NCBI RefSeq assembly: GCF_003711515.1
Contig: NW_021167088.1
Coordinates: 520,351-584,350, forward strand
Length of the DNA stretch: 64,000 nucleotides
Source: Sodiomyces alkalinus F11
Taxonomy: Eukaryota > Ascomycota > Sordariomycetes > Glomerellales > Plectosphaerellaceae
Reading direction: 5' to 3'
Shown: piece after piece, positions 1-12,069 of the stretch
Numbering within the stretch: the first letter of the stretch is position 1
Layout of the letters: each line of letters opens with the position of its first letter
Translations under genes and position numbers: made by a program
Notes under the pieces: generated by a model
The model's input: the letters and a program-made list of their open reading frames with translations, nothing else
Database searches by the model: none
What the model was told of the DNA's origin: nothing

Positions 1-753
1 CTCTGATGCCCAAGTCCATGGCCAAGCCCGTGGGACCACAACGATGATAACGTCCTGAAGCACGCTGATGAGCAGCAGCGCGGCTATGCAAAAGTGTCGA
101 CCAGTCGCGTTGGTTTCAGAGCCCGGATGGTTCTTGGGCCCCTGTACGGAGCAGATCCACATGCGGAGATCAGCGAATGAGAACGATTTACCGGTCAGGT
201 CCCTCTCTGGCTATGCTATGCAGCCCCCGTCGTTGCAAGACTCCTGTGCCCTCTCTCTATGGAATGGACACCGGAGTGTCAGAGTTGAGAAAAGGAGCAA
301 AATCCCAACCAAGCATGCACGCTAAGCCATAGTCATGGTGTTTATTTTGAAAACCATGGTCGGTCACTCAGCTCAGCACATAAAGCCTGAAGGACTGTCT
401 CCTCCCCGAGAGATCAAATATGTAAGGCACCGTTGCGTCTCTTGACGAATAGTTATTTACGGTTACTTATTCGTAGATCATACAGTGGGAGGATGCTCTG
501 GTCTAAGCACATACTATCTCATTGGAACGGGCCATGCCGCCCGGCCCGTTGGAGGATGGTTGCCTTACCCTTCCAATGCAGCCGACATGGTGTGCAGGGG
601 AGAGACACCGACCCAGCCCCAACGGGACAGTCTTGGGGCGCTCTGCTGCAGGAGGGAGGATGTTTTGCTTCATAATTAATCCCCAGTTTCCGTCGAAAGC
701 CCATCTTCGTTTGGTTCCCGTCATGGCACCGATGTTGGGCCACATCCTCTCAG
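1..753. other. No gene recognised upstream of the NLR
   Basis: Only short open frames without recognisable similarity occur here, on both strands. The stretch lies directly upstream of the NLR start and probably holds its promoter and 5' leader, but no specific element can be supported. Confidence 0.5.
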
Positions 754-3700
754 ATGTCTCTGACTTCGAAAATGAACCATTTTGATACTAGTACCACTCT
801 CGTTGAGCCGGAGCCGGCATCCAGGACCTCTCGACTTTTAAAGGCCCTTCCTTCTGCGAGGCTCGGCAAAGTCTTTGGCCGACGGAAGAAGTCTCGTTCG
901 GCTTCTAAAGAAGGATCCAAGTCTCCGAAGGCAAAGCAGCATGTCTCTCGGCCTACGAGTCCATCCCAATGTGGACAAGATACGCCCTCGCCACAAGAGA
1001 CCTCAATTTCTGCCTGCCCAGATGTCACAGTTGTCGCTGCTCCAACTCCTTCGTATGATCTATGGGACATCGCATATGATGAGTTGCGCAAGGCAGACGG
1101 TAAACGTATTCTGGTCGAGCGGTTCGAGAAGCTGTTGTCTTCTAAGCTCAAAACACTCGAAGATAGTGAGTAGACTGCAGACGGGGCGACACACACATGT
1201 ATAATCACCCGCGAGACCACCTCTCTAACGTCGTATGCAAGCGTCAGGGGAACCAGTGGAATCGGGACACCCGGACAATGGCACCATCGACTCTGAAGAG
1301 AACCGCATTTCCAAAGAACGGGAAGCTCGCCGCGGGCAGATGAAAGAGATCCTAGACATGGGTCGAGAGAACATGAGAAAACAGGCATTAAAGCTCCGAG
1401 TGGGCACCTGGGAGGTCGACTTCAGAGACAAAGCCGAAAAGGCGGCAGGGTTCATTGAATGGTTCCAAAGTTGGGCCGGCAAGGCTTCCCAAGCCTCCCT
1501 TGAATCGACCCTTGTTTGGGCCGCCGTCTCTTTGACATTCCCCCTGCTCACCAACCCCGTTGACGCAAGACAGTCCCGCGACGAAGGCTTTAAGGAAGTG
1601 TTGGCGCTCACAAAGTATTATACCGCCCACGAACATGAAATCCTAGGGAGATCTGGCAACAACAAAGAAGAACTCCGAGAGCGAATTCTCAAGACATATA
1701 AGGCCGTCCTCGAATTCCAAGTTCACAGCGCTCTCTGCTTTCATAACAGTCGCTTCGAAAGGAGCAAGGATTATATTTTACGACCGGAGAAGTGGAACAC
1801 CATGCTAGACACCATCAAGAGTCGCCATGAGGAGGTCAGGACTTTCAGTCAAACGATCGGCTTGGCTGAAACTCTCGGCAAGTTGGACGAGATCAAAGAA
1901 GAGGTTAAGGATGTGCCGAGGCAGCTCGCCCAAGTGACCGACCTTCTATGTCGGACACTCGAAGTGAACGAAGAGGCACTCGCACTCACCAGGGAAAATA
2001 ACCAGATACAGAAAAGCCAGACCCCCTTGCTCAAGGAAATTCACGAGGCGGTGGTCATGAAACAGACAAAAGAAATTGCCCGGTCCGAGGAGGAGGAGGA
2101 AATCCTGAAACTTCTCACTAAAAATCTCCCCTCCTACGGCACAAGTCCTGAGGCGATCAAAGACCTCATCCCCGGCTTGGTTGAAGGGACGGGTCGGTGG
2201 TTGCTTCAGAACGGTGACTACCAGCAGTGGTTGGCAGAGCCATCCGGTCTGCTGCTCATCTCTGGTAATCCAGGATGCGGGAAATCCGTCATTTCGAAGC
2301 ACCTGATCGATCATGCTCTCCCGGATGCGGGTCACGCCACCGTGTGCTACTTTTTCTTCGACCAGCATGAAATAGCCCAAGCTCTCTGCACACTCCTGCA
2401 CCAACTCTTCACGGCGAGGCCAAATCTGCTCAAGCACGCGACCTCGGCCTACCAGCGTTATCAAGACATGATGGCCACAAGGCCAGACGTCTTGTGGAAA
2501 GTGTTAGAGGAAGCCACTCTCAGCGAGGATACTAGACCGGTGGCTCTTGTGCTAGATGCTTTGGACCAGTGCCCAGAAGACATAGCGGGATTCATCGGCC
2601 GGCGGTACAGGAGTGGGCGGCTCAAAATCTCCATAACCACCCGAGCCTATAGCGCCATCACCGCCGAAGTTGAGGCTTCACGTGGGGGCCCCCTTTACCG
2701 GATATTCGGGGAATTAGGCGACAGCACCTCGATCATATCTGAAGAAGTGGCACTCGTTGTGAAAAGCCAAATCTCGACCCTTGGTAGTGCATGGCCAGCC
2801 AAGGCGAAGGCGCGTCTTCAGGAGAAGATGCTCCAAGTCAGGAACCCTACCTATCTTTGGGTTCGACTCATATTCGAGGCCCTGCAGCCGAGAAGAGGTG
2901 GCAATGAATTCCTGCCCTCTTTGTCCAACATCGAGAAGCTCATCTCGAAACTGCCGCAGAGCGTGAATGAGGCATACGACATGATCATCGACACCGCTGC
3001 CAACGAGGACGCGTTCAAGCCGATTATGGGGATGATCATTGCGGCGAAACGACCTCTGACGGTGCGAGAGATGAATGTGGCCATTCATCTGTCTCCATCC
3101 ACAACCTCGTTTCAGGAGCTGAAGGATGATGTGATTGATCTGATCGATGACGATGCCTTCGAGCACATACTTAGGCAGTGGTCTGGACTCTTTATCATCA
3201 TTGAAAAGCGTAGGATTTACTTTCTCCACGAGACCGCCAAAGAATTCTTTACGATGATGCCGACAAGTACGTCGCCAAAGCCGTGCTTGAGGTGGCAGGG
3301 TTCGATTAGCCTGAACCAAGCACACACTACTATCCTGGAAGCTTGCATGCGAGTGCTACTCTTGACCGACCTCCTAGATGAGAGTGGACAACCAGAGCTG
3401 CTAGAAGGTGAGAGGCTACCGAAAAGAATTCTCCTCGACGAGGTCTTTGTGCGTTTCCGGGAATCGGAGGATGCCGGATTCCCCTTTGCCATCTATGCAT
3501 CTCTGAATTGGACAGAGCATGTCCGAGTGCTAGGGCCAGTCCCTCCTCCTCTCGAATCAGCCTACGAACGCCTTTGCGACCTCTCAAATGGACTCTGTCT
3601 CTCCTGGTTGAATCTATACTTGTATAGCCGACTCTATATCATGCTCGCCCCTAGCAACCTCAATACGATTAGCCTGAAAGCACTTATGGGTCATAGGACC

Positions 3701-4849
3701 CAGGTAATGGAAGATGTTAGGAATGACAACTTGTGGTTGGACTTCTACACCCCAGAGTCCGAGTGTGAAGACTGTCTCGCTCAACCTCTCCCCCCTCTGC
3801 TTGCTGCCATCATGGGGGAGCATCTCGAACTCGCGAAGGACCTCTTGGACAATGGCGCCAACCCTAACCAAACCTTCATGATGTATAGCCCGTTAGACTG
3901 GATCATGGAAGCGAATTCATCTGCCATGCGTGGCTTGATCCCGCACCTACTCCAGAAGGGGGCTAGCACGACTCCGGTGTCTCTCCCCGGCTATGATTCA
4001 CTTCCGTGCCCATTATATGTTGCGGCAAAGCGAGGCACGGCCACAGTGGCCGAGACTTTGCTTGTTCACGAGAAGTCCATCGGATCGGCAGACCCACTCT
4101 CGATCATAGATCCCTGCTGGGGCCAGACACCGTTCCACGTGGTTTCGAATCCGGAGACGATGAAGGTTTTGCTCCAACACCGAGTCGACTCGCCGTTGGT
4201 GAAGGACGAAAAGGGTTATACGCCATTGGCAACGGTGTGCGGAGTAGAATTAAAGAAAATGCTACTGGAAGCATGCCACAGTGAGATCACCCAAGCACAA
4301 CTTCGACAAGCCCTTGATAGGGCATGCAATGCCGCTGAAGTTGCGCTCCTATTCGAGTACGGCGCTGATTCGAGGACCAATGGCACACTGCCACTTCTCT
4401 CTGACCTCTGGGATTCTTCCTGGCCTCAGTCGGCTACGTCACAGGTGGAAATGCTCCAAAAACTCCTAAAGCATTGCGACCCGGAGGCGCGGAATGAACT
4501 CGGAGAAACTGCTCTTCTCAAGTATGTTTCAGTCGGCGGCACAGAGGTCGTTGTGAAAGGACTGCTTGCCCATGGTGTCGACGGCAGAGCGACGGATTGC
4601 CATGGAAGGACTGCCCTTCACCTCGCCTGTTCCAGACAGAGTCCATCGGTTTCAGTCGTACAGCTATTGTTGAACAATCTTCCCAAGGATACCTTGAGTG
4701 CTCGAGATCGGTACGGACGGACTGCAGAACACTACGCCCGCGACCAGAGCCATATTGAACTCGTCGATCTCCTGGTAAAATACGGGCTTGATATCGAAGC
4801 AGTGGCCAGCGACGGAAGAACACCGCTGCCGTGCGCTATTTCGTCCTAG
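754..4849 (+). CDS. NWD-NACHT-ankyrin NLR (STAND protein), truncated at its 3' end
   Basis: Predicted fungal NOD-like receptor. Exon 1 is 754-1165. A short intron starts GTGAGT at 1166 and ends at an AG at 1241 or 1247, and exon 2 runs to TAG at 4847-4849, giving about 1,337 residues. The start could also be the Met at 772. A basic, Ser-rich N-terminus is followed by an NWD-type NACHT N-terminal domain (begins LWDIAYDEL near residue 107). The NACHT P-loop GNPGCGKS lies near nt 2265-2288 and the Walker B-like VLDALDQ near 2550. A winged-helix-like part follows (PLTVREMNVAIHL, HETAKEFF), then ankyrin repeats from about 3780. Family knowledge: such proteins are oligomerising immune or allorecognition NTPases. 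The ankyrin homology continues past the stop, so the gene was probably longer and may be a young pseudogene. A functional shortened receptor is the alternative. Confidence 0.85.
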
Positions 4850-5495
4850 CTGGACGCCGAAATGAAGACAATCTTCTTGCTTAACCAGGGCGCGATTTTG
4901 AAGATTGGCGACAATGATGGTAAAACGTCCCTATACTGGGCACTGAAATGATACAATGCGCTGTCAAGCGGGTTGTTAAAAAGACTACTTGCCCTGGATG
5001 CACAGTATGCTGACGGAAACACCTCCGACGAAGACTGCAGTTCAGCATCGCCCCGGATTCATTAACGGACTCATTGAGCTCGGAGCCAATTGCCAGCTCT
5101 TCAATAAGCAGGGTTGCCAGGTGTTGCACTATCTCAAACCCAAGCATTCCGGACATGGGTCAGTACTGAAGGCATTGGTTAAGAACGGCGCCAATCTCAC
5201 GGCTCGGACAGCAAGAGCCGAGACACCATCTCACGCCGGTTTCCGAGTGCCGAGCGACGTGGGATTTGAAAACCGACATCCAGAAGTTCTGTCGGTCTTG
5301 CTGGACCATGGTGCCGAGGCCCATGCCCGCCGTGATGATGGCAGGCGTTGAAGCCGGGACGAGGAGGGCATACGCGATCTCGTAGATTCCAGGAGTATTT
5401 TGCGGATTTGGCTCGATGTATTACTGGACCAGAGAAAAGGGGTACCGTTCATGAGGACAGACTGGAGAGATTCAATTGCACGAAGATACAACACC
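4850..5495 (+). pseudogene. Decayed ankyrin tail of the upstream NLR
   Basis: Ankyrin-like sequence continues beyond the TAG at 4847-4849. The same frame stays coding-like (FLLNQGA, NDGKTSLYWAL) until TGA at 4949-4951. After about 5040 the similarity moves to another frame (LIELGANCQL, LKALVKNGANL, VLSVLLDHGAEA), so there is an indel between them. That frame is cut by TGA at 5349-5351 and then continues (EEGIRDLVDS) to about 5495. Each stop is one C-to-T change away from a sense codon (CAG or CGA). No convincing intron removes them. I read this as the broken 3' end of the NLR gene. Confidence 0.75.
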
Positions 5496-6098
5496 TAAGT
5501 AGCGAAATAAGGAGAAACACTAAATGCAGGTTATTCCTGGAAGAACAGGGAGATACGCGAGAATGGTCTTTGATATTGGATGCATACGTACCTACAGATG
5601 CGTGCTCCCATACTGGGTAAGGTATGATGGTGTATAAGTTCAGGTACCTACCTAGGTAATTACTACCTTATCAGAGGTGTGTGAAATGTGTGTATATGTG
5701 GATATGTAGAAGGAAGAATATCCCAGTCCAAACGGGTAGCTGTGGAGGCTAGATATACCCGTTAATAGGTGGTGCCTGCAGGCAACCACGCAACAATTAA
5801 CTACCTTATATCAGGAGCAGTTATAATCGAGATGATAACATGAAGCTAATTTACAGTAATTTACGGATACAAAGTCTTAATTTCGGAGTACGCTATGAAA
5901 GTTTGACAGTGCGACGAACTTGGGAGAACACCGACTAGGAGCCCCACTTATGATTTTCACCTCGGTGAACCCCATGCCCCTCATTGAACCTTCCCAGCAC
6001 CTTGCAGCCACTGGCGACTTTGGAACTCTGATTTTTTCCCCCGCCCTGCCTCTCCATATGTCCAGTTGCTATCCATCAACTAATGGACTGATTGAAAT
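5496..6098. other. Intergenic, nothing recognised
   Basis: AT-richer stretch between the NLR relic and the prefoldin gene. It contains TACCTACCTAGGTA-like short repeats near 5643-5660 and a CGGAGTACG motif near 5884. No coding potential was recognised. Confidence 0.5.
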
Positions 6099-7095
6099 AT
6101 GTCGACAACAGAAACAGGCAAGCAGACCGGGCAGTGAGTATAGGCTCCCTCAACAACTTTGGCCACTGGCAATTAACCTGTGACTCTATTTATCAGAAAA
6201 GATGTTACCCCGACCAACCCGCGGGGTATCCCGTACGCACCTTTTGTCGATAAGGTTGAGGACTATGTCACAACACGCGCAGATGTCGAGCCTACACTCC
6301 GGAACTTCCAGGAGATGATATCGTGAGCCGTTCTTATTCTGGGCACGAACATCTTGGCCAGGGGTGTTCCCAGCGCTAGCGGGCATAGGCAATATGCGCA
6401 TATCCTTTCGCCCAAGATGGAGATCTTGAAAATCAGGTATCTAACGACATATTTCATGCAGAAAATATCAATTCATGGAACTGAATCTTCAAAAGAGGAA
6501 GGCTGGTCTGAAGGACAAGATACCCGACATTCAGAAGACATTAGACTCTGTGCGCTTCCTGAAAATTAGAAAGGTGCCGTTATTCGTTGCTTACATCCTC
6601 TCAATCTTACTATTCTTGCTGACTATAGCTATGCAGGATGACACTGAGCCAATTGAGACAACCTTCGAACTGAATGATACCCTTTACGCGAACGCCATGA
6701 TCCCGCCCACAAACGAGGTTTACATTTGGCTTGGCGTGAGTCCACGAAGTTGACGTTCTCTTAGAACATGAAGTTGGACAGCGACTGATATATGGAATAG
6801 GCGAACGTGATGCTCTCGTATCCGATCGACGAGGCCGAGACATTACTGGAATCGAAACTGTCCACGGCGAAACAGAGCTTGTCTAACTGTGATGAAGACC
6901 TGGACTTTTTACGGGAACAGATTACGGTTCGTTTACCTTACAAGCGCGCTAATTACACCACTAACACCATCTATCTAGACCATGGAAGTTGCAGTTGCGA
7001 GAGTGTATAATTGGGAAGTTGTGCAAAAGCGCAAGGAAAAGGAGGCCGAGGATGGCGCCAGTAAAGACAAGGCCGACGCCGAATCGAATGGGTAA
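6099..7095 (+). CDS. PAC10: Prefoldin subunit 3
   Basis: Alpha-type subunit of the cytosolic hexameric prefoldin chaperone, which hands nascent actin and tubulin to the CCT chaperonin. Six exons were traced: 6099-6133, 6197-6322, 6462-6573, 6637-6735, 6801-6926 and 6979-7095. All introns have GT..AG ends and joined frames, giving 204 residues, the usual family length. The N-terminal helix (PFVDKVEDYV), the central part (ELNDTLYANA, VYIWLGANVMLSYP) and the C-terminal coiled coil (DLDFLREQITTMEVAVARVYNW) are typical of VBP1/Pac10. The tail is charged (KEKEAEDGASKDKADA). The start ATG at 6099 opens MSTTETGKQ. Five introns in 204 codons is dense compared with the neighbours. Confidence 0.93.
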
Positions 7096-7937
7096 TGAAC
7101 CACTGTAGCTTCGTTTAATCATGCAGTGCACCAAGCCACTATAAATCAGTTCACACCCAGACGAAGATCACCCTATGGTGAAATAGAAGCTTCCAACTCC
7201 TGACGATTAAGCCATTTGCTCCTGAGATATGATTGATTTGTATACCGAGAGTTGGGTCAGCCTTCTACGCAGGGAGACAACTCAACTAAGGTACCTAAGG
7301 TAAGGTACCTTACGCTTCTACGGTTCCAATATCGGCAGAGTGAAGGGCAATTTGCCAAACGGATTATCCTCTGTACGTTCTTGGCTTGGGACTTACGGTA
7401 CTTACCTTAGCTATCTGCTACATACAACTACCTATGATGTCACATTCTTTCAATGCTATAGCCGATATCTCACGTTATTGCCTTAAGGTATTCAATGCCT
7501 CCAAGGTACCGTACCTTAGCTACCTAGGTACCTTAGGTATCCAATGTACTTCGTAAGGTACTCGCGAAATAGATAGGTACCTAGGTACTTCATTAGGTGG
7601 TTTTTCGATAGGAGAAGTACACGTAATAGTACGTTACCTCGCATTCCATTTCTTACATAAGGATTGGTGGGGCAACACCGCCTAGATGAGGGGTGTACGC
7701 GTATAATAAGGTAAGTACGAACAAGTACTCTGCACGGATACGTATATATATGTTCACAATCTTGTCCATCCCTGAGCAACCCTCTCCTTCATCCACCGAC
7801 TGAACTGGTGATCGACAATATCCCTCTATTGCTGGAATAAATCCATTTCCACCACATCCAGTTCGAAGCCCTTTAGGTCATTTTAGTTTCAATTTTCAAT
7901 TCAAGCTACGTTCGAATTACTACAATAGGCGACTACT
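7096..7937. other. Intergenic region with TACCTAAGG-type repeats
   Basis: Downstream of prefoldin and upstream of SEC14. Two clusters (about 7285-7320 and 7495-7600) are built from overlapping palindromic TACCTAAGGTA/GGTACCTTAG units. No gene recognised. The last 100 bases are CA/CT-rich, as expected for the SEC14 promoter and leader. Confidence 0.6.
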
Positions 7938-9176
7938 ATGGCGTCCGAGCTTGATTCGTCGTATGATGAGGTGTTCAAAAGAGTTTACGGACTTGACGAG
8001 GAGGGGAACGATGGACAACCCAAGGTCAAACACAGTATCAAAGAGCCCGATGAGGCAGAGCGCGACAGAGGTTACCTTGGGTACCTCTCGCCGGAGCAGA
8101 AGGCCCAGGTGCATCAACTGCGCTTGATGCTAGAGGCGGAGAAGTATGACCAGCGCCTTGACACGCCAACCTTGGTACGCCACCCGCATACGATCAATCA
8201 TCTGACTACTCGCGATGGACTATGTACTAACGGAGAGTCAGCTGCGGTTCTTGCGAGCCCGAAAGTTCGATGTCAACGCCTCGAAGCAAATGTAAATTTT
8301 GCAACCCAGCTGACGCGGCAGTTAGAAAACTGACAAGCGGTGTAGGTTCATCGAGTGCGAGAAGTGGAGGAAAGAGGCGATGCTGGACGCGCTGGTTCCA
8401 ACCTGGGACTATGTCGAAAAGGACAAAATGGCCCAGTACTACCCGCAGTATTACCATAAGACGGACAAGGTAAACGCGATTATTCTCCCCTTAGCCATAT
8501 CATACCCTTATCTGACTGTCATGCATGTCAACAGGATGGAAGACCTATCTACGTTGAGAAGCTTGGCGCCATCAACCTCACCGAGATGCGGAAAATTACC
8601 ACCGACGAACGCATGCTAGGCAACCTCGCCGTCGAGTATGAGAAATGTGCCGATCCGCGCTTTCCTGCCTGCTCTCGGAAGTTTGGACACGTCGTCGAGA
8701 CGTGCTGTACCATCATGGACCTTGACAACGTTGGAATCCGGAGTGCGTCACAAGTCTACGAGTACATCAAGCAGGCGTCCAACATCTCTCAGAATTACTA
8801 TCCCGAGCGACTCGGCAAGCTCTACATCATCAATGCTCCTTGGGGCTTCTCCTATGTTTGGTCCGTGGTCAAGGGCTGGCTTGATCCCGTCACCGTCAAG
8901 AAGATTCATATTCTGGGTTCCGACTATTCCAAAGAGCTCCTTAAGCAGATTGATGCTTCGAACCTGCCGAAGGAATATGGCGGTACTTGCCAATGCGGGG
9001 GCGAGAAAGATGCCTGTCGACGCAGCGACGCTGGACCATGGAACGAGGAACCATGGAAGCGGCCAGCTTGGTGGGAAGCTGCTGAGGAGAAGGAGAAGGC
9101 CTTGGAAACACTCAAGGGCACTGCGAAGGATCCAGCGGTCACTCAGAAGACTGCTGACGCTGCTGGCTCCTCTTAG
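7938..9176 (+). CDS. SEC14: Sec14-family phosphatidylinositol/phosphatidylcholine transfer protein
   Basis: Cytosolic lipid exchange protein expected to support Golgi trafficking and phosphoinositide supply. Exons are 7938-8174, 8242-8291, 8346-8469 and 8535-9176, and together they encode 350 residues. After an acidic N-terminus comes the CRAL-TRIO N-terminal helical region (LSPEQKAQVHQLR, then LRFLRARKFDVNASK across the first junction). The CRAL-TRIO lipid-binding fold follows (FGHVVETCCTIMDLDNVGI, LYIINAPWGFSYVWSVVKGW, DASNLPKEYGGTCQC). The length is slightly above yeast Sec14 because of a charged C-terminal tail rich in Glu, Lys and Ala. Filamentous fungi have several Sec14 paralogues. This one looks like the canonical form, but I cannot exclude a close paralogue. 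Confidence 0.9.
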
Positions 9177-9781
9177 CGGCTATTAACTATTTGCATCAAC
9201 CCACCGAGATCGTACCCCAGGCACAGGCGTCTCTGTTGTCGCTACTGTGTCATCCTAGTGTGGGGTAGCTTGCGGACATGATGGCATCAAGCTCAAGAGT
9301 TCAATGCATTTCGGATTTTGGCTTTTTGAAACGAGATATTAGAACATATCTGAGAGGCATGCGTTGTCGAACAACACGACGACAACGACTGGAAAAGATG
9401 ATATTTTCTTTCATGCCTGATGCAAAACCGCCCAACAGCTCTATATGAGAACAATGAAATCGGATTGGTTGCTTCCTAGCTCTACCTGACACTGACCCCG
9501 GCCGAATTAATGTCGAAGTAAAATACAGGAAGAGTATCAACGTCTTCTAGAAACAGTAATTACAGCACGCCTGTCCCACGTACAAAATTCCGTTCTGCCG
9601 TTAGTAGGCAGGTGTAAGCCGCGCCTTACGAGCAAGCAGTTGTTAATGCTTTGCCAATGCTCATCAGCTCGTGATGTCATTATAATTGTGTCACCATCCT
9701 TCAAAAGGCTGGCAAAATCTCAGGCGAGAGCATCCTTGATCTCCAGGGTCGAACCTCACGCCCAATGAACAATGCAAATCA
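9177..9781. other. Convergent intergenic region
   Basis: Lies between the 3' ends of SEC14 (+) and the Mis14 gene (-). Presumably 3' UTRs and terminators. No coding signal recognised. Confidence 0.6.
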
Positions 9782-10542
9782 TCAAGCCCCTTCCGTGACA
9801 ACGTACTCTCCTGCAACTCTTGCCCTCTCCATACGAGCAACTGTTGCAGGCATTTCCCTCTTGACCCTCCCCAGTCCCTCTACAGCCCTGCTATGTGCAT
9901 CCTCAACGGCCTCCTGTCGCTCCAGCAGGCCAACGTCCAACTCCACTTCGGAAACAGGCTGCTTCTTCCTCTCTCGCAATGCCTCCTCATCACGCGCCGC
10001 CTCTTCTTTCAACCGTCGCGCGTACGCCGCCGCGACGGACGCGGGCACAGACTTCTTCAGCGCCGCGATCTCGTTGAGAAGCTCCTCTTCCTGCCGCGCA
10101 AGATCCTCTACGCGATCTCGCAGTCGTCCGTCCCAGGGCTCGTACTCCACTTGCGGCTCCTGTGGCGCTGCGCCGGCCGCTCCATTCGACGCTAAAAATG
10201 CAGCAGGATCGGCGTCAAGACCGTTTATAGAGATGTTCGGTGCGACAAGCGTGAAGGTTTTGTTTATGTACTACGACGCCGGTGAATCCGGGGGGGATGT
10301 TAGCTATTGCATGATGGTCGGGCATCTGCTGGCAGGCAAAGCAGAAAAGGAGTAAGGGTTGAACAGACTTGATTAATGTATTTTTCCATCTGTGTCCTGA
10401 GCTCGTCCTCCTCAGGCGCGGTGCCTTTTATAGGGGGTAGGGCATCGTCGAGGTGACGCTGGGCTATGCGCCGCACGTTTTCGAGGAGGTAAGTGAGGTC
10501 TTCTGGGGCTTGCAGCTCGATTTTCCTGGAGGCCGATTCCAT
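9782..10542 (-). CDS. NSL1: Kinetochore protein Mis14/Nsl1 (MIND/Mis12 complex)
   Basis: Structural subunit of the four-protein Mis12/MIND complex that links centromeric chromatin to Ndc80 at the outer kinetochore. Exon 1 is 10542-10369 and exon 2 is 10270-9782, separated by an intron with a weak GTCTGT donor. The product is 220 residues. The N-terminus carries the Mis14 signature region (KIELQAPEDLTYLLENVRR, then the QRHLDDALPP segment). After FTLVAPNISINGL comes a predicted coiled coil, roughly residues 100-190, rich in Glu, Arg, Ala and Leu (DRVEDLARQEEELLNEI). This family diverges fast in sequence, but motif order and length fit. The gene is convergent with SEC14. Confidence 0.82.
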
Positions 10543-12069
10543 AATATTATGGTTTCATCTCATTGGCGTGCCAATTCAACTCGAGATATTCGGGATTTCG
10601 CGAGCAACAGTTCTCGTTGTCGTTGTGTCACGTCGTGTGTTTACTTGGGGCTTCGCGTGCTGATGCCGTTATTGATGGCAGGTGAACTAAGGTGCTTTAG
10701 AACCATGACCCCCACTTCCCCAACTAATCCACCACGCCAATGTACCTAGGTACGTACCGATGTCTATCGATTCTTATCTTATCTCTCCGAGATCGGACAA
10801 CGTGAGGCCTACGTCAGGACGCGGAACTGGAAGACGTCAGAGTTCAAAGACGGGACAGTGGTGCAACATAATTCACAGTATAATTATCAAAGCTCAAGTG
10901 GCTCCACATCAGTCGCGATACTGCGCCCTAAAGAGTAGGTACGTATCCTCGGATTGGGAAGTAGTACTCTCAACGGGTGCAAATGAAAGCCATGCGCTTT
11001 GACTAGTTTGAGGGCCAATGATATTCGTACGACGCAAAAGCAGTGGCAGCACGGAGGCGCGGGGCTTACGATGGACCTGCATTCGGGGACACCCGCGGTC
11101 GAATCAGACGAGCGAACATCGTGGGTTTGAACAGCCCAACATGTCGACTTGCAGGTCACTTATGGCCCAGCTGACCAAAATCCTAAACCATTCACATCGT
11201 AATAAGGATCGGTGAAGGCGCAGACAGGAAAACATTGAGATCTGATACTCCACTGACTCCTGCACTGTCGTCAAGTGAGAAACCCACACGAAGCCGTGGA
11301 AAATCCACTACTCCTCCTTATCAACCAGAGGGGTTGACTGGAAACATCATTAGTTAGGCAGCGTACGAGGAGAGCCACGTGGTTGTCTCTGGGTCTATTG
11401 GACAGATAATGTGCCACGGACACTCTTTGGACACGTCAGGGACCTCATGGGTGCCCGAAGGCGCAGGATGTTCTTCCCACGATAGCGCCGGGGAAGACCC
11501 AAAGAGGGACGAAAGCCTGAACAGTGAAATTTCAGAAACTACATACAATCACCGGGCTCCGTTTTGATTAAGAAGATCCGGTTGGTTATTCCCACTCCCA
11601 TGAAACCCACCATATGACATGTTCTGGAAAACCCTAAAACGCCCCATCCAAGATAAAATAATCGCAAAGTGAGAGGTAGCAAGATGCGAGAACATCGGAA
11701 AACCGAACTCCGGGGAGCACGTCCCAGCCTAGCCCTTGGGCAATGAAACTCCTCGCGGTGCAAAGGTGGCAAAAATGCACCATGCGTCCAGAACTTCCCA
11801 AGCAGGTCCGTCAAGTCCATTAAATACACCCCAGTTCCGGCATGGTCTCATTGGCAGTATAAATCGAGCGAACGCCAGTATGTGTGTGTTGGGTTCGGTT
11901 CGTGGTGTAAAAGAGACCGTTGGCTGCAACCAAGCGCTGGCGTTGAAAGAAAGACAAAAAAGAAAATTGGCTGGTGTTGAGTCGTGAGAACATCAGTCTA
12001 TAAACATTGAGAACCAGCGACCGTGGAAAATCATGTCGCGTAGGCAGTGCTCGGGGGAGCACCTTTGAA
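10543..12069. other. Intergenic, no gene recognised
   Basis: About 1.5 kb between two minus-strand genes. Short open frames on both strands lack similarity or codon bias. A TACCTAGGTACGTACC repeat lies near 10742-10760. The part next to 10543 should hold the Mis14 promoter. Confidence 0.5.

Noticed and set aside
4847..4849. Programmed stop-codon readthrough of the NLR
   Set aside because: Two further stops and a frameshift follow, and the context TAG CTG is not a known strong readthrough signal. Decay explains all the breaks together.
9740..9770. GGGTCGAACC, resembling a tRNA T-arm
   Set aside because: No matching acceptor stem, D arm or anticodon arm at the right spacing on either strand.
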